DNA from: CAZPXH01 sp964591085
GTDB taxonomy: Bacteria; Spirochaetota; Spirochaetia; DSM-27196; CAZPXH01
Reading direction: 5' to 3'
Assembly (NCBI GenBank): GCA_964591085.1
Contig: CAZPXH010000007.1
Coordinates: 60,402 to 124,401 of the forward strand
DNA length: 64,000 nucleotides
The notes under the pieces are model-generated. The model had not been told where the DNA came from, ran no database searches, and was given only the letters and a program-made list of their open reading frames with translations. Positions 50,723 through 59,298 of this stretch are shown here, piece by piece. Position 1 is the stretch's first letter. Each line of letters begins with the position of its first letter. The position numbers and the translations under genes are program-made.

Positions 50723-51468
50723 GCAGGGAGACTGTCGCCGGCGTCACCCTGACGGCCGATTCCCTGGTGAAGCGCTTTGGACGGAAGACCGTGGTCAACG
50801 GCGCGTCGCTGAGCATGCGCAACGGGGAGGTTGTCGGCCTCCTCGGACCGAACGGGGCTGGGAAAACCACGATGTTCTACATGATCGTGGGCTTCATCAC
50901 ACCAACCGCCGGTCAGATTAGGCTGGACAGCAGGAATGTGACGCCGCTCCCGATGTACAAGCGCGCCCGCCTCGGAATCAGCTATCTCCCGCAGGAGCCC
51001 TCGGTGTTCCGCAAGCTCAGCGTTCGCGACAATGTGTGGGCCATCCTGGAGCTGCGTCAGGATCTGGACGCGAGTGCTCGGGAGGAGCGGCTGCAACACC
51101 TCCTGGAAGATCTTGGTCTGCAGGACAAGGCATCCCAGCCGGCCTACACCTTGTCCGGCGGGGAACGTCGCCGAACCGAGATTGCGCGGGCTCTCGCCGC
51201 CAATCCTCGTTTCCTGCTGTTGGACGAGCCCTTTGCCGGCATTGATCCGATTGCTGTCCACGAGATCAAGGAGACCGTCCGCCAGCTTGCTGCCTCCGGG
51301 ATCGGCGTTCTGATCACGGACCACAACGTTCGCGATACGCTGGAAATTACCGATCGCTCCTACATAATCACCGATGGATCCATCGTTGTTTCCGGTAGCC
51401 GCCAGGAAATCGCCAACAATCAACTGGCCCGCGAGGTCTACCTCGGTTCCAGCTTCCGCCTGGACTGA
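50719..51468 (+). CDS. lptB: Lipid-export ABC ATPase LptB
   Basis: A 249-residue ABC ATPase starting at GTG inside the lptA stop. Walker A is LLGPNGAGKTTMFYMIVG; the LptB-typical LGISYLPQEPSVFRKLSV, signature TLSGGERRRTEIAR and Walker B FLLLDEPFAGIDPIAV follow. It powers extraction of lipid by LptFG, which are not here. The conserved order lptC-lptA-lptB-rpoN-hpf matches many Gram-negative genomes. Confidence 0.93.
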   Translation: MSRETVAGVTLTADSLVKRFGRKTVVNGASLSMRNGEVVGLLGPNGAGKTTMFYMIVGFITPTAGQIRLDSRNVTPLPMYKRARLGISYLPQEPSVFRKLSVRDNVWAILELRQDLDASAREERLQHLLEDLGLQDKASQPAYTLSGGERRRTEIARALAANPRFLLLDEPFAGIDPIAVHEIKETVRQLAASGIGVLITDHNVRDTLEITDRSYIITDGSIVVSGSRQEIANNQLAREVYLGSSFRLD

Positions 51469-51508
51469 CGCAACACGGTAGCGGCGCTGTCCGATGCCTC
51501 CCACAGAA

Positions 51509-51537
51509 TTGACAACGACAATGCGCTGACCCAGTAT
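51509..51537 (+). promoter_or_regulatory. Putative sigma-70 promoter of the rpoN block
   Basis: TTGACA (6 of 6) at 51509-51514, a 17-base spacer and CAGTAT (3 of 6) at 51532-51537. It sits in the 84-base lptB/rpoN gap, with the ATG 15 bases after the -10 box. It may add transcription to read-through from pyrG-lpt. Confidence 0.4.
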
Positions 51538-51552
51538 CGAAATCAGAGACCG

Positions 51553-52902
51553 ATGCAGGCGCCGCGAGCACAGCTGGTTCAGCAGCAGAAACTCAAGCTC
51601 AGCCCCCAGATGTACCAGAGCATCCAGATCATGGCGCTGCCCCTGCAGGAGCTCCGACTCCGCGTGGCAACCGAGCTGGAGAACAACCCCGCGCTGGAGG
51701 CAAGCGCCACCGAATCCGACGTGTCCCTGGACGAGCTGGAACCGGCTGACAGCGAAGAACGCGATCGTTTCGAGAATACCAGCGACAGCGGCTATGACGA
51801 CGAGAAGGCGGATGCCAACAAGCAGTTCATCGAAGGGGCGCTGGTACGCGGTGAGTCCCTCCAGGATCACCTGCTCTGGCAGCTTGGTCTGCAGAAGATT
51901 GATGAGCGCCTCCGGGCGGTAGCGGAACTCCTGATAGAAAACCTGGATCCGCGCGGCTTTCACCGGGAAGCCCCGGAAAGCGTAATCCGCGCTGCCGAAC
52001 GCCCGCTGATACCGGCCGCCGCGGCCCTGGTGCAGCAGCTGGACCCGATTGGCTGCTGTGTCTCCGACTACCGTGAGTCATTGCTGGTCCAGGCCCGGGC
52101 AATGGAGGATGGCGCGCTGGTTGAGCCGATCATTGACCAGCATCTGGACCTGGCTGAGCGGAACAAGGTGCAGGATCTCGCCCGCCGTCTGCATACGAGC
52201 GTGGAGGACGTTGAGCACGCGCTTGCAGCGCTGCGGCATCTCAACCCTTATCCCGGCAGCCTGTTCTCATCCAGTGCAACGGATTACATCATCCCGGAAG
52301 TCTGGATTCGCCCCGGCGAGGACGGATTCCTCGTGCAGATTCGTGATGATGAGATCCCGGAGCTCGTGGTAAACCCGCTGTTCAACGAGCTCGCGCGCCG
52401 CGGAAGCCGCGGTGATGAAGATGCCCGCTTTGCGCGGGACTACACCCGATCGGCCAACTGGTTCATCCAGGCCCTGGAGCTCCGGAAGCGCACCTTGCGC
52501 AAGGTTGCAATTGCGATCGTTGAGTTTCAGCGCGAGTTCTTCCGCCGAGGCCCCAAGTACCTCCGACCGCTGACCCTGAAGGATGTGGCGCAGGAGATAG
52601 GCGTTCACGAAGCAACCGTCAGCCGCGCTACGGCCGGGAAGTACGCCGACACCGAGTTCGGGATCTTTGAGCTCAAGTACTTCTTCACAAACTCCATCTC
52701 CGGTGCCGGAACACAGGGCTCCCGGATGTCCAAGGTGGCGGTGAAGGAGATCCTGCGCGAACTGCTGCAGACTCCGGAGGCTGCCGGCGCCTCGGATCAG
52801 CAGCTATCGGATATGCTGCGATCCCGGGGCATCGCCATTGCCCGGCGAACGGTGACGAAGTATCGAAAGGAACTGGACATTTCATCTTCCTATACCCGTT
52901 GA
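51553..52902 (+). CDS. rpoN: RNA polymerase sigma-54 factor
   Basis: A 449-residue sigma-54. Region I is glutamine/leucine-rich (QQQKLKLSPQMYQSIQIMALPLQELRLRV in pieces), an acidic region II follows, and the core-binding region is central. The C-terminal helix-turn-helix LTLKDVAQEIGVHEATVSRAT and the RpoN box ARRTVTKYRKEL bind -24/-12 promoters. An activator of the required AAA+ type (ntrX) lies downstream in the same run. Confidence 0.95.
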   Translation: MQAPRAQLVQQQKLKLSPQMYQSIQIMALPLQELRLRVATELENNPALEASATESDVSLDELEPADSEERDRFENTSDSGYDDEKADANKQFIEGALVRGESLQDHLLWQLGLQKIDERLRAVAELLIENLDPRGFHREAPESVIRAAERPLIPAAAALVQQLDPIGCCVSDYRESLLVQARAMEDGALVEPIIDQHLDLAERNKVQDLARRLHTSVEDVEHALAALRHLNPYPGSLFSSSATDYIIPEVWIRPGEDGFLVQIRDDEIPELVVNPLFNELARRGSRGDEDARFARDYTRSANWFIQALELRKRTLRKVAIAIVEFQREFFRRGPKYLRPLTLKDVAQEIGVHEATVSRATAGKYADTEFGIFELKYFFTNSISGAGTQGSRMSKVAVKEILRELLQTPEAAGASDQQLSDMLRSRGIAIARRTVTKYRKELDISSSYTR

Positions 52903-52913
52903 AGGAGGCGGAC

Positions 52914-53207
52914 ATGGAAATTACCACCAAGACGGTGCACTTTAACCTTGAGGACCAGACGCGCGATCTCCTGAGTCAGCGAATCGGCAAGCTCGGCTTT
53001 GCCGAGGACAAGCTGACGACACTGGACATCACGCTGACCCGGGACAACTTCGAGTATCTTGCGGAGGCCAATATGCACTTCCGCTGGGGAAAGGACGCCC
53101 ACATCAAGGTCACCGGCTACGACCTGGAGCCCTGCATCGGGCAGCTAGTGGAGAAGATCAACCACAAGGTCCATAAGGAAGCGGAAAAGATTCAGGACCA
53201 TGGCTAG
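52914..53207 (+). CDS. hpf: Ribosome hibernation factor, short HPF/RaiA type
   Basis: A 97-residue HPF/YfiA-like protein (MEITTKTVHFNLEDQTRDLL ... HFRWGKDAHIKVTGYDLEPCI ... EKINHKVHKEAEKIQDHG). It binds the 30S decoding region in stationary phase. AAGGAGG sits 6 bases before ATG 52914. Position right after rpoN and before hprK, with an 8-base overlap, is the classic arrangement. Confidence 0.88.
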   Translation: MEITTKTVHFNLEDQTRDLLSQRIGKLGFAEDKLTTLDITLTRDNFEYLAEANMHFRWGKDAHIKVTGYDLEPCIGQLVEKINHKVHKEAEKIQDHG

Positions 53208-54237
53208 AGGGACCTTCTCGGTCCTGAATCTCCTTGACCTGGAGCTCAAGGATCACAACTCGCTTGAACTGCGTGTCCACAGCGGGACGCCGGGGCTTTC
53301 CCGGCAGATCCGGACTCCGGATCTCAATCGTCCGGGTCTCGCGATCAGTGGCTTCTACGACAACTTCGGGGCTGAACGAATCCAGATCTTCGGCCGCGGG
53401 GAGCGAGCGTACCTGGTGAAGCTGGCGACCGAAGGCCGCACCGACACCCTGGAACAGCTGTTCGAGCAACCGATCCCCTGTGCGGTTTTCACCCACGACC
53501 TCACGCCCACTGCCGACTTTGAGCGCCTGGCCGAGGAGCACGACTGCCCGATCCTGGTCACCCCAATCACCACCTCAGAGCTGACCAGCCGCCTCATCCG
53601 CGCTCTGAGCGCGGTGTTTGCTCCCAGAACCGTGGTTCACGGCGTCCTGGTGGAAGTTTTTGGCATCGGCGTGCTGATCCAGGGGGACAGCGGAATTGGC
53701 AAGTCAGAGACCGCGCTGGAACTCATCGAGCGGGGTCACCGTCTGGTGGCCGATGACGCGGTGGAGATCCTCTGTACGCAGGGCAATGTGCTCAACGGCC
53801 AGTCGACCAATCCTGCGCTCGGTCACCACATGGAGATTCGCGGGCTGGGCATCATCAACATCACCGACCTCTTCGGCGTCGGGGCAATCCGGGACCGGAA
53901 GCAGGTTCAGCTCGTCGCGGAACTGGAGACTTGGGATATCGAGAAGAGCTACGACCGCCTGGGCTCCGACGAGCAGACCACCGTGATCCTCGGAGTCCAC
54001 GTGCCCCAGGTTACCATTCCGGTTCGGCCTGGCCGGAACATACCCATCATCATTGAGACGGCGGCGATGAATGAACGCCTGAAAAAGATGGGCTATCATA
54101 GCGCGCAGGAGTTTGACCGCACCGTTCTGCGCTGGCTGGAGTCCCGCGAGACACGCAGCTACTCTCTGCGGGGACGGCACGGGCCAAGCGCTTCCGGTTC
54201 CGGTCTGGAATCGGTATCTTCGCCGCAAGCCGACTGA
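53200..54237 (+). CDS. hprK: HPr kinase/phosphorylase
   Basis: A 345-residue bifunctional enzyme that phosphorylates HPr on Ser46 and removes it. The HprK N-terminal domain covers residues 1-130. The catalytic domain has the P-loop GDSGIGKSETALELIERGH (about 162-169), LVADDAVEI, the HprK signature EIRGLGIINITDLFGVGA and TIPVRPGRNIPIIIE. Linked to ptsH just downstream. Found in Firmicutes, Proteobacteria and spirochaetes. Confidence 0.95.
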   Translation: MARGTFSVLNLLDLELKDHNSLELRVHSGTPGLSRQIRTPDLNRPGLAISGFYDNFGAERIQIFGRGERAYLVKLATEGRTDTLEQLFEQPIPCAVFTHDLTPTADFERLAEEHDCPILVTPITTSELTSRLIRALSAVFAPRTVVHGVLVEVFGIGVLIQGDSGIGKSETALELIERGHRLVADDAVEILCTQGNVLNGQSTNPALGHHMEIRGLGIINITDLFGVGAIRDRKQVQLVAELETWDIEKSYDRLGSDEQTTVILGVHVPQVTIPVRPGRNIPIIIETAAMNERLKKMGYHSAQEFDRTVLRWLESRETRSYSLRGRHGPSASGSGLESVSSPQAD

Positions 54238-54278
54238 GGCGCTCCGCTGCGGCGGTCGCCGGGAAAGGACAGTCCTCC

Positions 54279-54545
54279 ATGCAAGAGCGTGAAGTAGTGG
54301 TTCAGAATCGGGCAGGGATACACGCGCGCCCCGCGGCCCTGATCGTGCAGACCGCAAGCCGCTACCAGTCCCGAATCCTCTTTCACACCGAGGCGGAAGA
54401 GATCAACGCCAAGTCCATCATGGGAATCATCACTCTCGGCGCGGCATTCAATACCCGGATTCGGATCTCCGCCGATGGAGATGACGAGGAAGCGGCACTG
54501 GACTCTCTGGCCCGCCTCTTTGAGGCCAGATTCGAAGAGGAGTGA
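54279..54545 (+). CDS. ptsH: Phosphocarrier protein HPr
   Basis: An 88-residue HPr. The phospho-His15 motif is NRAGIHARPAA and Ser46 lies in INAKSIMGIITLG, the HprK target. No enzyme I or PTS permease gene is in the window. A regulatory HPr is therefore plausible, but transport elsewhere is not excluded. Its last 4 bases overlap the kinase gene in GTGA. Confidence 0.95.
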   Translation: MQEREVVVQNRAGIHARPAALIVQTASRYQSRILFHTEAEEINAKSIMGIITLGAAFNTRIRISADGDDEEAALDSLARLFEARFEEE

Positions 54546-56338
54546 AGCCCCGGGTCGACGGGAGCCGTCTTCGGGCAATCCGCAGCGGATCGCTTTCCAC
54601 CGGCAGTTCCCTGGCCACCCTCGGAATACTCTATGTAGTCCTCATCGTCCTCGTTGTGACCTTTGCGGTGCAGCTTGTGCAGTCGCCGGAACCAAGCCCC
54701 ACCCGGAATCTGGTGCTGGTGGCTTCCGGCGCGCTCATCCTTGTCGCCGTCCTGATCCTTGCGTACAACGCCTCCGGCATTGTGCGGGATCTGCTACGTT
54801 CCCGCCCGGGCGCGCGTTTCAAGGCCCGGCTTCTGAGCGTGTTTCTTGCGCTGGTCCTGCTGACCGCGCTGCCGCACGCGCTGCTCACGGCATCGTTCTT
54901 CCGCACCGCGCTGGACACCTGGTTCACCGATGAGGCTGGCGAGGCCGTAGCCGCCGGACTGGATGTTGCGCTGGACGCCTACACCGAGGCGGACGAGCGG
55001 ATTGCCCGCATCACAAGCAGCGCTATCTATCGTGACATCCTGGAGGGCGTGGTCGGGCAGCCGGCCACCGTGTGGCGCACGCTTGGTGCCCTTGATCCCG
55101 GCATAGACTCCATGCAGGTTCTGGACGTGGACAGTGGTGAGCTGATCTTTGCGGCCGGCAACGAACGCGCCTTCCTGACCGCTCCGAGCCTTCTCCAGAC
55201 CGTTCCGGAGAACCCGTCCCGGATTGCTACGGGAGAGAGCAGCTTCCTCCATGTTGTCATTCCCGTGGGCGATGTACTGGTGTCCGTGGCAGATGTGATT
55301 CCGGCGGAGCTGGAGCGCTCCGCGCGACTCCTGACTGACGCGCAGGATACCTTTGCCAGCCTGTCCGCGTTCCGGTCCCGCTTCCTGCGCGGACTGCTGC
55401 TCTTCTACGGGATGCTCTCCTTTCCGTTAGTGTTGCTGGCGCTGATTACCAGCTTTGTAGTGGCTGACGAGCTGGTCACGCCGATAGAGCGCCTGGAGGC
55501 TGCCACCCGGCAGGTGTCCATCGGGAACTACTCCGTCCGCATTCTGGCCCAGCCGGGTGACGAGCTTGGAAACCTGGTGGCTTCCTTCAACGCCATGACC
55601 CGAGAACTTGAGCGATCCCGAGCCAAGCTGCGCCAGACAGAGAAGGTTTCCGCATGGCGGGACGTGGCACGTCGCCTTGCGCATGAAGTGAAGAACCCCC
55701 TGACCCCGATTCGGCTCACCGCCGAGCGCGTGCTCCGCAAGGCCGGGGATCCTGAGGCCGTGACCGGAATGATTCAGCCGGCAATGCAGAGCATCCTGGA
55801 CCAGGTCAACGCCATGGATCGGCTCATTGTAGAGTTCCGGGACTTCACCCGGATGCCCGTGCGTGAGCCACGCAGCATCCTGGTCCCTGAGCTTGCGGAG
55901 GGCGTCGCATCACGGTATCGGAGCGCGTCGGTCACAATCCTTACCGGCGATATCCCCGGCGATCTCGAGTTGATCGCGGATCCTGCCCAGCTTGAGCGGG
56001 CGCTTTCCAACCTCATTGCCAACGGCATTGACGCCATGAACGGTGAAGGCCGCATTGAGATGCGAGCCGCGCGTGTGATGCATGGCACGCAGGAGTATGC
56101 GCGCATGGCGGTGCAGGACTCCGGGACCGGGATTGACCCCGCGCTTGGGGAACAGGTCTTTGATCCCTACGTCACCGGAAAGAAGGGCGGAACAGGGCTC
56201 GGGCTCGCGATAGTAGAGCAGATCGTGATTGATCATGGCGGTGAAATCTGGTTTGAGAGCGAGCCGGGAGTGGGCACGACCTTTGTCTTTGACCTCCCGG
56301 TGGGAGGAACAGCAAATGCCGACCGTACTGATCGTTGA
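54542..56338 (+). CDS. ntrY: NtrY-type membrane sensor histidine kinase
   Basis: A 598-residue kinase. Three N-terminal helices (about 26-46, 57-75, 97-117), a periplasmic sensor segment (about 125-280) and a fourth helix (about 284-306) lead to HAMP. HisKA follows with the phospho-His381 in RRLAHEVKNPLTPIRL. HATPase_c has LIANGIDAMNGEG, DSGTGIDPALGEQVFDPYVTGKKGGTGLGLAIVEQI (in pieces). Cognate of the next gene; NtrY-type kinases respond to nitrogen or redox, though the signal here is unknown. The start is GTG 54542 overlapping ptsH. It overlaps ntrX by 23 bases. Confidence 0.9.
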   Translation: MKPRVDGSRLRAIRSGSLSTGSSLATLGILYVVLIVLVVTFAVQLVQSPEPSPTRNLVLVASGALILVAVLILAYNASGIVRDLLRSRPGARFKARLLSVFLALVLLTALPHALLTASFFRTALDTWFTDEAGEAVAAGLDVALDAYTEADERIARITSSAIYRDILEGVVGQPATVWRTLGALDPGIDSMQVLDVDSGELIFAAGNERAFLTAPSLLQTVPENPSRIATGESSFLHVVIPVGDVLVSVADVIPAELERSARLLTDAQDTFASLSAFRSRFLRGLLLFYGMLSFPLVLLALITSFVVADELVTPIERLEAATRQVSIGNYSVRILAQPGDELGNLVASFNAMTRELERSRAKLRQTEKVSAWRDVARRLAHEVKNPLTPIRLTAERVLRKAGDPEAVTGMIQPAMQSILDQVNAMDRLIVEFRDFTRMPVREPRSILVPELAEGVASRYRSASVTILTGDIPGDLELIADPAQLERALSNLIANGIDAMNGEGRIEMRAARVMHGTQEYARMAVQDSGTGIDPALGEQVFDPYVTGKKGGTGLGLAIVEQIVIDHGGEIWFESEPGVGTTFVFDLPVGGTANADRTDR

Positions 56339-57680
56339 TGACGAGCCCGGAATCCGGGAAGTTCTGGGAGAGATTCTCCGGGACGAGGGGTACCAAACGC
56401 TGGAGGCTGCCGACGGTCTGCAGGCGGTGAACCAGGTACGCTCGGAGCCCGTGGATCTGGTGCTGTTGGATGTGTGGCTCCCGGGAATGGGCGGCATTGA
56501 GGTGCTGCAAACAGTGAAGGAGGAGTTCCCCACTCTGGAGGTTATCGTGATCTCTGGCCATGGAACCATCGACACCGCGGTGCGGGCGGTGAAGGCCGGC
56601 GCATTCGACTTTCTGGAAAAGCCGCTAAGCCTGGATCGCGTGCTCACCCTAACCCGGAACGCTCTGCAGGTCGCCAGGCTTCGTCTGGAGAACAGCAGGC
56701 TGCGGCAGAGCCTGGGTGGCGAGCACGAGATGCTCGGCGCAAGCGCGCCTATGCAGAAAATCCGTACCATTGTGAAGCAGGCTGCCGCGTCCGACGCCCG
56801 CGTGCTCATTACCGGCGAAAATGGTACCGGCAAAGAACTCGTGGCCCGAGCGATTCACCGGCTGGGCTCGCGCAGCGAGCGACCCTTTCTCGAGGTCAAC
56901 TGCGCCGCAATCCCCGATACTCTCATTGAGAGCGAGCTGTTCGGGCACGAGCAGGGCTCCTTCACCGGCGCAAGTAGCAGGCGCCGGGGAAAGTTTGAGC
57001 TGGCGCACGGGGGCACCCTGTTTCTGGACGAGGTGGCGGATCTCTCGTTGAGCGCGCAGGCCAAGATGCTGCGAGCGCTCCAGGAGCTTTCGTTTCACCG
57101 CATTGGTGGAGACGAGCTTGTCCGCGTGGACGTCAGGATCATTGCTGCCACCAACAAGGACATCTCTGCTGCCATCGAGTCAGGTGCGTTCCGGCAGGAT
57201 CTCTTCTTCCGCCTCAACGTCATACCCATCTCCGTGCCGCCCCTCCGCGACCGGACCGAAGACATCCCGGTCCTGGCCGAACACTTTCTGCAGCTCATTG
57301 CTACCCGAGAGCAGGCGGAGGTACGAACCCTCTCGGACGCAGCAATCGAGCGGCTTGCCGCCTACCCCTGGCCGGGAAACATTCGCGAGCTCCGCAATGT
57401 GGTGGAGCGGTTGGCGGTAATGTCTGACGAAACGTTGATACAGGATGACTTGGTGTCATACTATCTGGACGAAACGTCGGTTTCAGACGGGGAGGGGCTG
57501 GACGCCGTCTTCCATGGCATGTCCATGAGCGAGGCGCGGGAACTGCTCGAACGCCGAATGATTGAGCACGCTCTCCGAGAGACCGGTGGAAACCTCACGC
57601 GCGCCGCGGGTTTGCTGGGTATGTCGCCAAGCAACCTGCACGCAAAGACGCGGAGGTACGGCATTGATACGGATGGGTGA
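56316..57680 (+). CDS. ntrX: NtrX-type sigma-54 activator response regulator
   Basis: A 454-residue protein. The receiver domain has Asp52 in VDLVLLDVWLPGMGG. The AAA+ domain has Walker A GENGTGKE (167-174) and FGHEQGSFTGASS, a GSFTGA in place of GAFTGA. The Walker B GGTLFLDEVADLS and sensor GDELVRVDVRIIAATNKD complete the AAA+ core. A C-terminal Fis-type helix-turn-helix reads TRAAGLLGMSPSNLHAKTRRYGI. It activates RpoN promoters. GGGAGGAA lies upstream, so ATG 56316 is the start. Receives phosphate from NtrY. Confidence 0.93.
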   Translation: MPTVLIVDDEPGIREVLGEILRDEGYQTLEAADGLQAVNQVRSEPVDLVLLDVWLPGMGGIEVLQTVKEEFPTLEVIVISGHGTIDTAVRAVKAGAFDFLEKPLSLDRVLTLTRNALQVARLRLENSRLRQSLGGEHEMLGASAPMQKIRTIVKQAAASDARVLITGENGTGKELVARAIHRLGSRSERPFLEVNCAAIPDTLIESELFGHEQGSFTGASSRRRGKFELAHGGTLFLDEVADLSLSAQAKMLRALQELSFHRIGGDELVRVDVRIIAATNKDISAAIESGAFRQDLFFRLNVIPISVPPLRDRTEDIPVLAEHFLQLIATREQAEVRTLSDAAIERLAAYPWPGNIRELRNVVERLAVMSDETLIQDDLVSYYLDETSVSDGEGLDAVFHGMSMSEARELLERRMIEHALRETGGNLTRAAGLLGMSPSNLHAKTRRYGIDTDG

Positions 57681-58279
57681 TGGCGAAGGCGATAACTGAG
57701 CGACAGAAACAGGTCCTCGGCTTTGTGGAAGCCTACATTGCACGGCACCAGTATCCACCAACCGTTCGCGAGATCGCGTCCCACCTCGCTGTGTCCACGA
57801 AGGCAGCACACGATCATCTGAAAGCCCTTGAGCGTAAAGGTCTTGTTCACTGCGGCACCCGGCAGAGTCGTTCCATATCGGTCCCGCATCCTGAGGAAGA
57901 GAGCGCGAGCGAGCGGATCCCGATCATCGGCCATGTTGCCGCCGGGGCTCCGGTCCTGGCGGAGGAGAACTTCAGCGACACCCTGGATGTGCCCCGGACC
58001 ATGCTCGGGCCCGGGCGACACTTCGCTCTGGAAGTGCGTGGCGATTCCATGTCCGGCGTAGGCATCATGGATGGCGATATGGCCATCATCCGGCACCAGG
58101 AGACCGCATCCAGCGGGGAAATCGTTGTTGCGGCCCTGGAAGACGGGGTAACACTCAAGCGCTTCTTCCGCGAGCAGAACCGGGTCCGGCTCCAGTCCGA
58201 GAATCCGGACTATCCGCCGATCTTCACCAGCAACCTCCGAGTTGTCGGCAAACTCGTCTCGCTGATCCGGAAGTACTGA
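57680..58279 (+). CDS. lexA: LexA repressor
   Basis: A 199-residue SOS repressor. N-terminal winged helix (about 1-65). Autocleavage occurs at Ala88-Gly89 in GHVAAGAPV. The catalytic Ser123 is in GDSMSG and Lys160 in VTLKRF. The ATG shares one base with the ntrX stop and the TGA shares one base with the holA start. Placing SOS control within an RpoN/HprK block is unusual. I did not identify a LexA operator in the short spacers. Confidence 0.93.
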   Translation: MAKAITERQKQVLGFVEAYIARHQYPPTVREIASHLAVSTKAAHDHLKALERKGLVHCGTRQSRSISVPHPEEESASERIPIIGHVAAGAPVLAEENFSDTLDVPRTMLGPGRHFALEVRGDSMSGVGIMDGDMAIIRHQETASSGEIVVAALEDGVTLKRFFREQNRVRLQSENPDYPPIFTSNLRVVGKLVSLIRKY

Positions 58280-59298
58280 TGGCTGGCGGGCATCCCGCAT
58301 GGCTGTTTCTCGGGCCGGAAATCGGACAGAAGCGTGCCGCCGTAGATGAGCTGTACCAGCGCTTTGCAGCCGGTGGTCCGGTTGATCGTGCAGTCCACTA
58401 TGCCTTTGAAGCCAAGATTGACGCGCTGATCGCTGATATCGCAGCGCCGGATCTGTTCGGAAACCGGCGCTTTGTGGAACTCCGCGCGGTGGATCGCCTG
58501 ACCCGGAAGCCCGATATCGAGCGCATCGGGTCATGGATCAAGACCGGATCACCAGATGCGCTTTTGGTAATGACCAGCGACGAAACACGAGTGGACGCGC
58601 GTCTGCAGAACCTGCTCCCGGCATCCCACCGAACGGTATTCTGGGAACTCTTCGACAGCGAAAAGCGGCGCTGGCTTGCAACCCGGATGCGGGCTGCCGG
58701 ACTGCGTGGCGGTGAAGACGCGATCAGCTACGTCCTGGATACCGTGGAAAACAACACCGAAGCCCTGGGACAGGCGGTGGAGCGGCTCCGGGCCCTTCCC
58801 GGTGATCAGCCGCTGACACCTGCTGCTGTCGCTGCCGTTCTTGACGAAAGCCGCGAAGAGACCACCTTCCGTCTCTGGGACGCTATCGTGGACGCCCAGC
58901 TTTCCCGCGCAATGCGAATCCTCGGACGCCTGCGCGATGCCGGTGACGGGGATGCCGGGCGAATCCTGACGGGTCTCCTGTGGCAGGTTCGGCGTCTGCG
59001 CTCCATCCACCAGGCCATGTCGTCCGGAAACGTCTCGGTACAGCAGGCCGCGCAGGCTGCCGGAGTACGGTCCAAGCTGGCCATCCGCGGGCTGGAACGT
59101 CAGCTCAAGCTGCTTGGGGCTGAAGACCTCCGCTGGATGCTGGTTGCGCTTGCCGACACGGAAGTGGACACCCGGTCGGCGCCGGCCTCAGCCGGGCCGC
59201 TCCTGCTGGACCGCCTTGTCTATCGCCTTATTCGTCGTCGGGGTCGTCCGCTGCCGGCGCCCTATCCTCCGCTTCCTCACGCCGCATCAGCCGGATAG
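58279..59298 (+). CDS. holA: DNA polymerase III delta subunit
   Basis: A 339-residue clamp-loader subunit. Conserved points include AWLFLGPEIGQKRAA, APDLFGNRRFVELR, DETRVDARLQNLLPASHRTVFWE and GRILTGLLWQVRRLR in the C-terminal helical collar. The protein loads the beta clamp onto DNA. It is the last gene of the run. Its final 71 bases lie antisense to the uvrC end, and the tail reads RRRGRPLPAPYPPLPHAASAG, which is not conserved-looking. Confidence 0.88.
   Translation: MAGGHPAWLFLGPEIGQKRAAVDELYQRFAAGGPVDRAVHYAFEAKIDALIADIAAPDLFGNRRFVELRAVDRLTRKPDIERIGSWIKTGSPDALLVMTSDETRVDARLQNLLPASHRTVFWELFDSEKRRWLATRMRAAGLRGGEDAISYVLDTVENNTEALGQAVERLRALPGDQPLTPAAVAAVLDESREETTFRLWDAIVDAQLSRAMRILGRLRDAGDGDAGRILTGLLWQVRRLRSIHQAMSSGNVSVQQAAQAAGVRSKLAIRGLERQLKLLGAEDLRWMLVALADTEVDTRSAPASAGPLLLDRLVYRLIRRRGRPLPAPYPPLPHAASAG

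Noticed and set aside
54238..54278. GGACAGTCC palindrome before ptsH as a possible operator
   Set aside because: A 9-base palindrome in high-GC sequence is expected by chance, and no matching site was seen elsewhere.
57600..57700. LexA operator ahead of lexA
   Set aside because: lexA starts inside the end of ntrX and no convincing palindrome was seen there. Any SOS control would have to act from further upstream.
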